Shown: one piece after another, positions 10,113 through 22,339 of the stretch
Layout of the letters: the number at the start of each line of letters is the position of its first letter
Numbering within the stretch: the first letter of the stretch is position 1
NCBI GenBank assembly: GCA_964035015.1
Contig: OZ036013.1
Location: forward strand, 9,309,366-9,373,365
Direction of reading: 5' to 3'
Length of the DNA stretch: 64,000 nucleotides
From: Corallium rubrum
Lineage: Eukaryota > Cnidaria > Anthozoa > Scleralcyonacea > Coralliidae
Translations under genes and position numbers: made by a program
Notes under the pieces: model-generated
Seen by the model: the letters and a program-made list of their open reading frames with translations, nothing else
Told to the model about the DNA's origin: nothing
Databases searched by the model: none

Positions 10113-10370
10113 TATGCCCCCAAAATTTTTATTGTCTCGTTCGAAAGAACTTTTGAAACTGTAATTCAACTTCCTTTACAGATTTTCGCCGGCACAGAAA
10201 TCTTTCCAAGTGATTTTGTTGGATAAAAACAAATATATTTCCAAGTCTGTGATAACTCATCATTATGCAATGTGTGATGTCACTTGCACGGAAACAAGAA
10301 TCTGTAAAAGAAGTTGAATTATATTTTTAAAAGTTCGTTCAAATGAAACACTAAATATTTTGGGGGCATA
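10113..10370. mobile_element. MITE with long inverted repeats (TATGCCCCCAAAAT... termini)
   Basis: The left end TATGCCCCCAAAATTTTT and the right end reading AATATTTTGGGGGCATA are inverted copies. The pairing continues for about 75 bp, including AATTCAACTTCC/TTTTACAGATT against its complement. The length of about 260 bp and lack of coding frame indicate a miniature DNA transposon. The superfamily is not assigned. Confidence 0.7.
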
Positions 10371-10779
10371 TACACTTTAAACAGTGAACGTTTTTGGTTT
10401 TGAAAGATGATTCTGAAATTACCAAATCTGAAACTAAAACAATGAAAACACACAATCCATGTATATGAGGTGACAACAAACCCAGCACAGCCATATTCCA
10501 CACCATTATAATTTATATTTATACTGTTGACTAATGTTTTCTTATAGCTTGATGTTTTTATAGCATAATTTATTAGTTCCAATAGATAATTAAGTTCTTT
10601 CTAATGAATTTATGATCTTGGACGACAAGTCAAGAGAGTCAACAGAACATTATACACAAGCTAAATCCTATAGGATATATTGTAAAACATTTGGGATGTT
10701 TATTTAAGATTCTATTGTGTGCAGAAATCATATGGAATATTGAACAGAATACTCAGACACACATTCTACAAGTTCTGGG

Positions 10780-10976
10780 TATTCTATGGGATTTATAAAT
10801 CCTATAGAATATCCTATAGAAGTTAGTTAATATTCTATGGAATATTCTATAGGATCTAGAAATCCATAGAATGTGGAATATTCTATAGAATATTCTATAG
10901 AATATATAAATCCCATAGAATATTCTATAGAATGTGGAATATTCTATAGAATATTCTATAGAATCCTATGGAATAT
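10780..10976. repeat. Array of ATTCTATAGAAT palindromes
   Basis: Roughly a dozen repeats of the 12-bp palindrome ATTCTATAGAAT and near variants, arranged as longer palindromes and ending where the GATA microsatellite begins. No frame of interest. Confidence 0.8.
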
Positions 10977-10987
10977 TTTCGTAAGGG

Positions 10988-10989
10988 TG

Positions 10990-11033
<44 letters not shown>

Positions 11034-11207
11034 GATAGATAGATAGATAGATGGATGGATGGATGGATGGATGGATGGACGGACGGACGGACGGACGGAC
11101 GGACGGACGGACGGACGGACGGACGGACGGACAGGCGGAGGCGGAGGCGGAGGCGGAGGCGGAGGCGGAGGCGGAGGCGGAGGCGGAGGCGGAGGCGGAG
11201 GCGGAGG

Positions 11208-11279
<72 letters not shown>
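10988..11279. repeat. Compound microsatellite (GATA, GGAT, GGAC, GGAGGC, GA)n
   Basis: Consecutive blocks GATA, GGAT, GGAC, GGCGGA and GA are each perfect or nearly so. Long open frames on both strands here (polyPro, RERE, SLSL) are products of the repeat and not genes. Confidence 0.95.
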
Positions 11280-11281
<2 letters not shown>

Positions 11282-11350
11282 ATTTATTTAAAATCGGTGT
11301 TTCAATCAATAATTACAAATTGCTTTACATGAAAGCCGATTAAATATTTA
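11280..11350 (-). mobile_element. Short 3' end of a CR1-like LINE copy
   Basis: The sequence next to the first GA tract (TTATTTAAAATCGGTG...TTTACATGAAAGCCGA) resembles that next to the second tract (TTATTTAAGCTCGGAA...TTTACAAGAAAGCCGA), which is the 3' end of the LINE that follows. It is probably a second, almost fully 5'-truncated copy whose 3' end also abuts a (TC)n run. Confidence 0.5.
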
Positions 11351-11454
11351 CATTAGTTGTATATACAGATTATTTTTGTACTTTTGATAAAATTATGAAA
11401 AATTATAATATATTATGTACAAGTATTTCATTAATTTGAATTAATTTAAATGCT

Positions 11455-13190
<1,736 letters not shown>

Positions 13191-13203
13191 TTTTTTGTGT
13201 ATT

Positions 13204-13497
13204 GCAGTGACAGACAGACGGACAGACGGACAGACGGACAGACGGACAGACGGACAGACGGACAGACGACGACGACAGACGGACGGACGGAAGGACGGAC
13301 GGACGGACGGACGGACGGACGGACGGACGAACGGACGGACGGACGGAAGGACGGACCGACGGACCGACGGACCGACGGGCCGACCGGCCGACGGGCCGAC
13401 GGGCAGGCGGGCAGGCGGGCAGGCGGGCAGGCGGGCAGGCGGGCAGGCGGGCAGGCGGGCAGGCGGGCAGGCGGGCAGGCGGGCAGGCGGGCAGGCG

Positions 13498-13575
<78 letters not shown>

Positions 13576-13929
13576 TAGACAGACAGACAGATAGATGGAT
13601 AGATAGATACCTACGTACGTACGTACCTACGTACGTACCTACGTACGTACATACGTACGTACATACGTACGTACGTACGTACGTACGTACATACGTACGT
13701 ACATACGTACCTACATACGTACCTACATACGTACCTACATAGGTACCTACATAGGTACCTACATACGTACGTACATACGTACGTACCTACGTACGTACAT
13801 ACGTACGAACATACGTACGTACATACGTACGTACATACGTACGTACATACGTACGTACATACGTACGTACATACGTACGTACATACGTACGTACATACAT
13901 ACATACATACATATACATACACACACACA

Positions 13930-13982
<53 letters not shown>
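13204..13982. repeat. Compound microsatellite block (GACA/GACG, GGCA, GTAC, CATA, CA)n
   Basis: Nearly 780 bp of successive tetranucleotide families drifting from GACGGACA through GGCAGGC, GACA, GATA, CGTACGTA/CCTA and CATA to (CA)n. Open frames across it on both strands are repeat products. Confidence 0.95.
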
Positions 13983-13984
<2 letters not shown>

Positions 13985-14085
13985 CGTCGAAATTTCGACG
14001 TCGATTTGATTTGGGTTTCCTACACTTTTTCAACGTCGTTTCGACGTCCGAGGTCGACGTCGAATCAACGTCGAAACGGGGTCAT
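13983..14085. repeat. Repeated ACGTCGA motif cluster
   Basis: At least seven ACGTCGA/TCGACGT words within about 100 bp (AACGTCGAAATTTCGACGT and related) form interleaved palindromes. It is probably the end of a mobile element; no partner end was found. Confidence 0.5.
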
Positions 14086-15282
14086 TTTGGCAACTGCATT
14101 GTAGTTTTTCAAAGCGTTTCGGAACCCAATGTTTGAACCCAATGTTTAAATTCTATTCGTCCAACATTTTTGTGTTTACTGTTTAGAAAGATTAGATCTC
14201 CTTAATTTCTAGGTTTTTTCTTAGGTTTTTTCTTGTCAGGATTGTTAGGGTTATAGAGTTTTTATTGGGTTCCGAATTTTGCTTTGAAATGACTTTCCTC
14301 AAGTGTTAACTCTTACATTATTTTGGGTTAACTTATATTTTTCCCGAAGAATTAGCGACTGATTTCAGTGGCTAAGTTGCTTGGTCGCCGTCCTGAGGAA
14401 ATCCTGTAATTTTTTGGACTCTAATTACTCGGGCTACCTGTGGTAGCCGAGTCTAGGTTTCCCGCTCTGTTATTATTATTTTCTTCACCACACAAAACTG
14501 TAAAATTGCGCATTACCTCCCATATATGGAGCCTACACTTCGAGTGTTCGGTCACTTCTAAAAATTCATCGACAGCATGTTCCTTTTAGTTCCCATTCTG
14601 TGGAACTTTGTATCAAGCACGTCACTGATCAACCATATATAGCAATTTACTTGGAAATCCTACCAACAATTCCATCAAAGGCAAAGCGCTGCTAGCCGAA
14701 GCTGTTGCATCCAAGTGGAAACCGACTACGACAACTCATGGCTAAACAGGTCACAGAGATGAGGATCAAAACGCTAACATTCTGGAACTTTATATTGGCA
14801 CTGCATACACTTTGTCATGCTTTTGGTCGAGCAATTGCGATCTTCATAGGCTTTTCACTTGGCTTCAGCAATACTGTCTGTGAATTGGTCTGAACTCGCC
14901 CAGGCCCTGTAAACCTCATGAAAACTATTGCAAACAAAATCCAAGATGTGAGAACATAAGGAACATTCATGAAGATGACAGACATTAAAGAAACAGTTTG
15001 TTGACAGTAAAAGTATCTTCATATTTTTGCATTATTATTTATGTGCTTTATTTTTTACTGACTGTTGCTTGTCTTTGAGTTTGAGATCGCAATGGGCAGT
15101 AGTCTTATTGATCAATTAGGATTTATATTCAAAGTGCTTTGAATCTTTGAGTATGTAATTTTATGACAAGTAAGTTATCCATATCTTGACGTTCATTTTG
15201 ATAAGTTTACTGTATAAATTTTGATGCATAGATCGAGTAAAAAGATATTCACCATAGAAACAACTTTGAAACAGTTATGCTC

Positions 15283-15335
<53 letters not shown>

Positions 15336-17552
15336 TGTATAGTAATACTTTAATGGCATATTGGCCGTTATAACATCAGCAGCTAAGTGTGTGTTATATG
15401 AGGATGGTGCCAAAATGTGTAGAGAAATTAGAGTGTCTGACATTCAACTACAGTACTAGCACTGCAGAGTTGAAGAGCCTTCCCAACATGCTCCAAAGCA
15501 AATACACATGGAATCAGGATTCATGTTGTATGAAGATATTGCATAGATGTAGGGTGTTACTAGTCACCTATTGCATATTTGCTGCATCTGTACCTGCCCA
15601 CACATGTTAAGTTTGGGCACCTCAGACAACTAAAATCAGTGAGGTTAAAAGACTACAATGCAGGGCAATTAAATATAGTTATTTTAAGTTTTTGAACTGG
15701 CAGGATGATTTATCATACAATCTGAATGATCATCTGAAAACATTTTAACCTGTGTAGCCGGCACTGGGGATTGGGAAGGACAGTGAATCACCGGCTATGC
15801 AGGCTAAAAACAGTTAATCTACTACTACTGTATACCATTATAATACTGGCATGACTTGAAAGATCTTATCTATTTTAAACGTTATACAAGTCACTATGAT
15901 ATTCCTATTAATAGTTTTGTGCAACTCAATAATTCAGTCAGAATCTTAAGAAACAGTTCAGAACTAGATGCACTAGTTTCTAAGTTTCTAAATGCTGTAC
16001 TAAACTTTTTAAGCTAGTTAATACTTGAACTGTATACAGTATTTAAACTTTGAAGTAGTCTAAGTTGCTCAATACCAGATTCTACCTCAGTTAATCAATT
16101 TAAAACTCAACTTTCTAATCACTACATTAATGCTGTAATTATTAGTTAATGCTTACGATATCAATAACTTTTTTTTGGAAATCCATGTTTAAAATGTTCA
16201 TCCCGACCTGTAACATACTCTCCTCTAAACCTTACTGCTACTGACCTTACTGACCTTAATCTCTTATATCTATTGTATTTGTTTACATGATTATCCTGAA
16301 TTGTGAAATGATCTAGAAGTCCAGATATTAATTAATATGAAAGAAAATGAAACCCAACCCTAACCCCCACCTCTAAACCAGACCCTAAACCTAATGACAA
16401 CCCCCGGTAACCATAAATCTAACCACAGCCCCTCCCCCCTGCACCACATTCAGCCTTCAATCTGATCTTACTCGGCCAACTCCCACCTCTTTGCTCGTGC
16501 GTTATAGAGACCTCTGCACTTTCCAGTAGCCCGGGTGAACACCTGACCCAGGTGTCTTGTTGTAGTTAGTTTGACTCTTGTAAGGTTTTTAATATTTGAT
16601 CTAAAAAAACCTTTGAAAGGGCATGATGCTGGAAAATCAAAATTTTAATAATTAATATAGAACAAAACACAATTGTATATTACGTGCTTGAATAAGTGAA
16701 ACAGGTCGTTCAGCATTTTTTTATAAACCTGGGAGAACCGCTGGATACGAGTATATTGATTACAATTTCACAGTAATTCTTGTGTTTTCAAAATGGCATT
16801 TTTTGTTTTATACTTTTTTCAAGTTTTGGTCACTGGTCAAGTCTTTTAAGTATTACTTGTTGACGCTGTACTTATATGACGTGAAACTTAATTTAATTGT
16901 GAAATACAGAAATATATTTTTAATGTTTTGGAAACTGTGACTTGTACATGTATCTTGAATATTAAATACGGAATTTTCTAATCTCTAAAATTCCGTAAAA
17001 TCTTCCCAGAAAATGTAGGAAATGGCATTTCAGAGACTTAAGTCTACAAAATTTTCTTGCCCCGCATGTCTTCGGTTCCTTTGACCCCCTCCCTCCCCTT
17101 ATTCGTAAAATATTGGCAAATGGCTATACACCACTAGTAAACAACATACGTTAGCTTAATCGATGCTTACACATTTATAACGGCAGCTAGAAGGTATACG
17201 AAATCGACTGTGGGCAAACCAGAAAACAATCAGTAGATATGCTATGAGAAACGGTCAAAATTTAATGTTATATTCTAATTAAAGTGCCAACGAGTGCCAA
17301 AAGCAATGTAGTTTTATAAGGCGTTATATGGCCGAAAAAAAATTATATTATTGACTTTGTTTATGTTTTAATAGACCATATACATGCAAGCAAATATCGT
17401 TATTCGGTTATGTATTGTCTGGACGGTTGAAGCGCTTGCTGCTTTCATTTATCTACAGTTATGCACTTGTAGAAACGACAAAAAATTTAATTAAATATGC
17501 TCACATGAAATTCTAACAAATACAATATTTCCTCGGAAACGTCAATGTTTAC
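14086..17552. other. Intergenic stretch without a supported gene
   Basis: Only short frames without family likeness. It contains a TA microsatellite at 15287-15333, a small inverted pair GTGTAGCCGG.../CCGGCTATGCAGG at 15755-15806, and a degenerate CCCTAACC-type C-rich tract at 16350-16475. No RNA gene was recognised. Confidence 0.5.
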
Positions 17553-17554
17553 TT

Positions 17555-17785
17555 GTTTTGTTTCGTTTTGTTTTTTTGCGTTTGTTATGTTTTGTTTCGT
17601 TTCGTTTCGTTTCGTTTCGTTTCGCTTCGCTTCGTTTCGCTTCGCTTCGTTTCGTTTCGTTTCGTTTCGTTTCGTTTCGTTTCGTTTCGTTTTGTTTTGT
17701 TTTGTTTTGTTTTGATTTGTTTTGTTTTGTTTTGTTTTGTTTTGTTTTGTTTTGTTTTGTTTTGTTTTGTTTTGTTTTGTTTTTG
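17555..17785. repeat. (TTTCG)n / (TTTTG)n pentanucleotide microsatellite
   Basis: A TTTCG-based array grades into a TTTTG-based array, as expected when CpG positions in the first type decay to TpG. The Phe/Val/Leu-rich frames over it are artefacts. Confidence 0.9.
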
Positions 17786-18314
17786 GGTTCTATTTAATTT
17801 TCTTTCCTATGCATGCATGTTGGTTAAACATATAATTTTAAATGACAAATATATTTATCTGTTGTTTTTATACAATATTACTTGCCCTCGGCCCGTTTCG
17901 AGACCTTGAAAAGCGCAATTTCACGCCATTTTGAATTTATTTTAACATTAACAGGCATCAATTAAATATTACTTACATGATGAACATTTGTTAACATGAT
18001 TGACTGAACTGTTGACCAGAAAGGTAGATGAGGGCATGCATTTACTTGTCAAAGAGAAAAACTCAATTAAATTTAGACCTCAGTGACTTTACTCACTTCG
18101 TTTCGTTCGGCTTATATTTTCCAACCATTGTATACTCCTACAAATACTTTTAACAAAACTAAACACCTCTACAATTTAAAACTAATACTTTTATGTGGAC
18201 TTATCGGCTAAATATATTGACTTAATTAAGACATCATTAACTAAAACATTGACAGTGGTAGTTATTGCCGACACTCATTTAATTTATATTTGCTGTGTCA
18301 TTTACGTTTTTAAA

Positions 18315-18527
18315 TTAACTCTTTCTTGTCCGAATTGGTCTTTAGTATTTTATTCTGGCTAACGCCAGACGATTTTATTCACCTCTGGGGAAGCCCCCGG
18401 ACAGGAATGAGTTATAAACTATCTCTTTAACTCTTTCTTGTCCGAATTGGTCTTTAGTATTTTATTCTGGCTAACGCCAGACGATTTTATTCACCTCTGG
18501 GGAAGCCCCCGGACAGGAATGAGTTAA
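18315..18527. mobile_element. Two tandem copies of a ~100 bp MITE with TTAACTC ends
   Basis: Copies at 18315-18414 and 18427-18527 are almost identical. Each begins TTAACTCTTTCTTGTCCG and ends CGGACAGGAATGAGTTA, which are inverted repeats. The second copy is bounded by TTAA on both sides. They lie just upstream of the start codon at 18547, so they may sit within the promoter or 5' UTR of the host gene. Confidence 0.75.
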
Positions 18528-18546
18528 AAGACTTGGGTTTTGAGAC

Positions 18547-18853
18547 ATGGTAGAACAAGAGCCTGCAGTTATTTATTGTGAAACGATGGATCCATTACCG
18601 CCAGGTCCACCGGATCTTCCTCCTAGAAATAGAGATGTTTTCCCACAGTTCAGGTTTCAAGAAAATCCAACTGTTGTCTCGCAAAGCCATAACAGATGTT
18701 GTCAAAACACTTTCTCAACCAAGCAAGTGGCGCTGATAATGGCGGTCGTATTTTTTGCAGCTTTGTCAATTGCGTTTATCGTAATACATTTTACGGCAGA
18801 CAATGAAAAGAAAACTGTCACAAGTATAGCGACACCAAAGCCAACGAGAAAAG
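18547..18853 (+). CDS. Exon 1 of a type II transmembrane protein (host gene; probable fibrinogen-related protein)
   Basis: 102 codons plus one base, ending at a good donor (AAAAG|GTAAGT), phase 1. The N-terminal ~60 residues are cytoplasmic-looking with a proline-rich stretch (PLPPGPPDLPPR, residues 17-27). Residues 61-82 form one uncleaved membrane helix (VALIMAVVFFAALSIAFIVI), followed by a Thr/Lys-rich stalk. There is no signal peptide, so type II topology is likely. The next exon in compatible phase with a recognisable domain is the fibrinogen-related exon at 63482; joining them continues the stalk directly into the domain. Intermediate exons cannot be excluded. Confidence 0.6.
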
Positions 18854-19841
18854 GTAAGTACACGATAAACGGTATTATTTTATTATATATACCCTCACAA
18901 ATAATCGCCCAATGCCATGGACCTTTTGCATTATCGCAAAACATGCTGGTAGTTCAGTTACATGCAAAAAAATTAATTAGGAAGATGGCAACCGCTTTAT
19001 TCGAATAGGAGCCGTGAAGCATTTAGGCCAAGTAAAAAGCGGTGAAGCGGGGTCTTTTTTCGTCAAAGTAATTTTAGGCAAAGGTTCAAAGGCTACACAG
19101 TACAGTAATATAGGGCACAATGAAATATTAATAACAAAAGACTTTAGTTTTAATACTGTAGTTTATTTCACAACTTAATTTGAACAAATGACTGGCTTCA
19201 ATATATAAGACATGCACGCCCAGACGTGCATGTATCTCTGCGTTAATGCCTATTTGTGACAAAATTGATGGAATTGTATCCTTGTAACAACCTTGTATTC
19301 AGATCAAAAGCTGAGCAAGATTTTTGAAAAAATTGTCCATGCTCACAGGTCATGATGTGTTTTAACTTTAAAAAAAGAACTCAGAGTAAAGCCATCACGG
19401 AACAGGAGGCTAAGGACTGACAACTCTACTCGTATCTGGCATGACTTCCAAGCCCAGACAGGTGGTCACCCAATCAAATACTAACTCAATTCAATTGGGC
19501 TTTACTGTGGGGAAAGTTTAAAGGTTTCACACGTTTTGTCTCGTAGTTTACATGCCCCCTGAACACTGAATAAGTTAGCTTTTTCTTATTTACACTATTT
19601 ACAACACAAACACCTCGTTCCCTACAAAACCCAAACAAAAACGAATAACAAAACATGCATCGTTATAAAGTGTCAAATTGCACTTCCGGTTGGCTGATCC
19701 TAATCGCGTGACTTCGCCATGGTAACCAGTTGTCGTATGTGCTAAAATGAAATATTAAGAATTAATGTCAAATGTTCCTAGAGGTATCCTACACCCTCCT
19801 CCTATTTAAGTTGTGTCCGACTTAAATATCAGCCATCAGTC
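18854..19841. other. First part of the large intron, no gene seen
   Basis: AT-rich sequence between the donor of exon 1 and the BEL/Pao remnant. Apart from the 5S-like fragment listed separately I see nothing here. Confidence 0.45.
19452..19500 (-). ncRNA. 5S rRNA-like fragment (possible 5S-derived SINE remnant)
   Basis: On the minus strand the sequence resembles the 3' half of 5S rRNA. On the plus strand it reads AGGTGGTCACCCAATCAAA followed by TACTAAC, close to the reverse complement of the conserved TTGGATGGGTGACC region. The 5' half and the internal promoter are not recognisable, so it is at best a fossil. Confidence 0.3.
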
Positions 19842-20400
19842 TTATTCGTTCACGTTTTCCGACACACTCACTAGTCGGTTTCTGGCAGTAGTCTTGGCTC
19901 GTCGAGCACTTCGAGGCTCAACCTCGTCTCGACGTTGACTGTTCGCCGTTGCGGTTGAATCATCCGATGGTTTTTCCTCTTTGTTCGCTGTTGCCGTTGA
20001 ATTATCGGATGGGTTTTCCTCCTTGGGAGCTCCGCTAATCTCTAGATCACCTATCAACTGAAGTGGTCGCTCGATTACGTAGCCGTTACCTGTACGAATC
20101 TCGAATCCTCGCGTAACTCAGTCGTTTCCCACGATGATGTCCACGATCTTTCCGATTCTACACTTAAGCCGGTTTTCCACTAGCGAATTTTGTCGCGCGA
20201 AGCGACTTTTGCTTTTGTCTCATGAGCTCTGAGCCGGAACTAATCAGAAATCTATTGAATTCTAACAAAAGAAAGTCGCTTCGCGCGAAAAAAATCGCCT
20301 AGTGGAAAACCGGCTTAAGCTCGGTTCTTGGTAGCATCTTTTAGTAACACAACTGAATTTCTTTCCGGGATAGTTTGATTCTTTGCCTTTAACTTCTTCG
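19842..20400 (-). pseudogene. BEL/Pao-like retrotransposon pol C-terminus remnant
   Basis: Minus-strand reading gives a segment with IPERNSVVLLKD, then RIGKIVDIIVG, then a TGA, then GFEIRTGNGYVIERPLQL and an acidic/basic tail ending at 19842. This order (strand ending LLKD, GKI-V-I--G, R---I-T--G---RP---L) is that of the small all-beta domain (DUF5641 type) closing BEL/Pao integrases. The piece is interrupted by a TTAA-flanked MITE at 20164-20318 and by a stop. Gypsy origin is the alternative. Confidence 0.5.
20164..20318. mobile_element. MITE with TTAA ends inserted in the BEL/Pao remnant
   Basis: The termini TTAAGCCGGTTTTCCACTAG and CTAGTGGAAAACCGGCTTAA are perfect inverted repeats about 155 bp apart, with a second inner inverted pair (GCGCGAAGCGACTTT / AAGTCGCTTCGCGC). 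TTAA at both ends fits a piggyBac-type target duplication. No coding capacity. Confidence 0.8.
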
Positions 20401-20489
20401 TACATCCTTCCTGTAAGGCGTGAAGATACTCATTGATTCATCGTTTCCGAACATTCTGTCGATGGGCCATGAAGTACCGTAGTCGTTTC

Positions 20490-20491
20490 GC

Positions 20492-20552
<61 letters not shown>
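20490..20552. repeat. (TA)n microsatellite
   Basis: An uninterrupted TA run of about 58 bp. Confidence 0.95.
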
Positions 20553-20553
<1 letters not shown>

Positions 20554-20616
20554 GTGTGGGTTTTGGTCTACGAAACGCAAAGAGTGCTCGATAACATATA
20601 GTTAGAGCAAATATAG

Positions 20617-20681
20617 ATTTTCGCTTACCTCAAAAGTCTGCAACAGATGAAACAGCCTGTTGCAGACTTTTGAGGTAAGCG

Positions 20682-20686
<5 letters not shown>
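20617..20686. repeat. Perfect hairpin with 30 bp arms
   Basis: ATTTTCGCTTACCTCAAAAG-type sequence and its exact inverted copy are separated by about 10 bp, and the right arm runs directly into a (TA)n tract. It looks like a small foldback element or the result of hairpin-mediated duplication. A transcript would form a long stem. Confidence 0.8.

Positions 20687-20761
<75 letters not shown>
20687..20761. repeat. (TA)n microsatellite between two hairpins
   Basis: About 75 bp of TA/AT joining the hairpin ending at 20686 to the one starting near 20770. Confidence 0.95.
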
Positions 20762-20762
<1 letters not shown>

Positions 20763-20765
20763 TAT

Positions 20766-20902
20766 TTATTTATTTATTTATTTATTCGGTAGACTTGCTG
20801 TGCTACTCGGAGTTTCACGCAGTAAAGCGATCGTCAGGCAACGATCGCTTTACTGCGTGAAACTCCGAGTATTTCAGCAAGTCTACCGAATAAATAAATA
20901 TT
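20766..20902. repeat. Long hairpin with ~60 bp arms
   Basis: The arms contain TATTCGGTAGACTTGCTG and its inverted copy, then CGGAGTTTCACGCAGTAAAG and its inverted copy around a short GTCAGGCAA loop region. There is a small mismatch near the arm middle. TATTTATTT sequence flanks the left arm and pairs with AAATAAATA on the right. Confidence 0.8.
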
Positions 20903-20981
20903 ATCCGCTCTACCGGTAATGGTATTGAGCGCTCTAAAACCATTGACAAGTTCTGTAACCACTTCGTTACAGTCAATTATC

Positions 20982-20982
<1 letters not shown>

Positions 20983-21058
<76 letters not shown>
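20983..21058. repeat. (TA)n microsatellite at the left edge of the hAT-like element
   Basis: A TA tract of about 75 bp directly adjoining CAGGGGCGGATC. The matching right terminus at 60241 is also followed by TATATATATG, consistent with insertion into a TA run. Confidence 0.9.
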
Positions 21059-21061
<3 letters not shown>

Positions 21062-21663
21062 GGGCGGATCTAGAGGGGTGCGAGCGTGGCTTGAGCCACG
21101 GTCAGATTTTCCTAATTATTCCAAATTAAATAATATAATTGATATTTCAAAAATAAAAAACTATTAATAACAAAAGGATACTGACGTAAGAACGACATTA
21201 GCCACCGTAAAAATACTAAACCGATTGTCAAAATAGCTGCGGATTTTCGCATCTTTGACAATCAGTTGCACCGCAATCGGTCTCAGGTAGTTAGAAGTCC
21301 GAGAATGTGGCGAGAGTGGCCGAAAAAGTTACCGAACGTGCTACGAATTCGCTGAAGAAATTGGAGAACACTTCTGCTAAATTCAGCCACGGTCAGCGGA
21401 GCGATCTGCTAAATTCAGCCACGGTCAGCGGACTATTAAGGGGTGCAAACCAATCAGAGAGCCAGAATAGAGTGGCTGAATTTGGCGGGAGCCACGGTCA
21501 GCCACCCTTGCCATATCTTGTTACAATATTATTGCGAAATAATGCAATCAAATCGTCGGCTCCGGTAGTCGGTAGTGCACGTGACGTCGGTCTGTCTTGA
21601 CCGGAGTTCTTCAGAATGATATTAAAGAATGGCTGCGCGTATGGAGGGACAATGATTGTGCCT

Positions 21664-21669
21664 GTGACA
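21664..21669. other. Target-site duplication GTGACA, left copy
   Basis: Six bases directly before the TATGAGGCGCC terminus. The identical hexamer follows the right terminus at 59152-59157. Confidence 0.8.
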
Positions 21670-22301
21670 TATGAGGCGCCATTTGTAAAATAATTATTTA
21701 GTAGGTATTTCGCATTATTTCACGTTATTTAGTTGATTCGATATCATTATTTACTAACAATTAATTCTTTTAACGAAAGCATGGTATATTGTTGCATACA
21801 TAATGTGCGCATTATTTATAAATAATAAAATTTATTTACATATAACGTTTACATTATTTATAAATAATAAAATTTATTTACATATAACGTTTACATTATT
21901 TACAAATAATAAAATTTATTCTTAAAACAGTGGTTCATTATATACAAATAACATACACTTTATTTCTTACTGTCCACTTTGTTTACATATAATGTGCGCA
22001 TTATTTATATATAATGCATGCATTATTTATATATAAACATGCATTATTTATATATAATGCATGCTTTGTTTATATACATCCAAATATAAATATGAAATTA
22101 TTTATCGTTTTATTTTCAATTTATGAATCATACCAATAATTTGTAAATAAAAACGACTGCATTTCATGTAAAAAATTAAAGTATGTTTATAAAAAATGAT
22201 TTCATTGTATGCGCAGCATTATATGCGCGCAAGGTATTCCCGCGGTAAAATCTGACCCGAGTTTGGTTCGCGAGTATTGCGCGGGAAACACGTTCGACGC
22301 A
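21670..22301. repeat. Left terminal inverted repeat of the IS3EU-like element
   Basis: It matches the reverse complement of 58550-59151 over about 600 bp with small indels. It holds repeated TTATTTATAAATAATAAAAT and TATAATGCATGCATTAT words and ends in a GCGCGGGAAACAC block. The first exon of the HECT gene starts about 40 bp inside, so this repeat probably contains its promoter. Confidence 0.8.
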
Positions 22302-22339
22302 ATTCTCATTTGCGCGGGAAACAGCACTCAAAGAAGACG

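Noticed and set aside
17553..17909. A 118-residue Phe/Val/Leu-rich frame resembling a membrane protein
   Set aside because: It is a translation of the (TTTCG)n/(TTTTG)n array.
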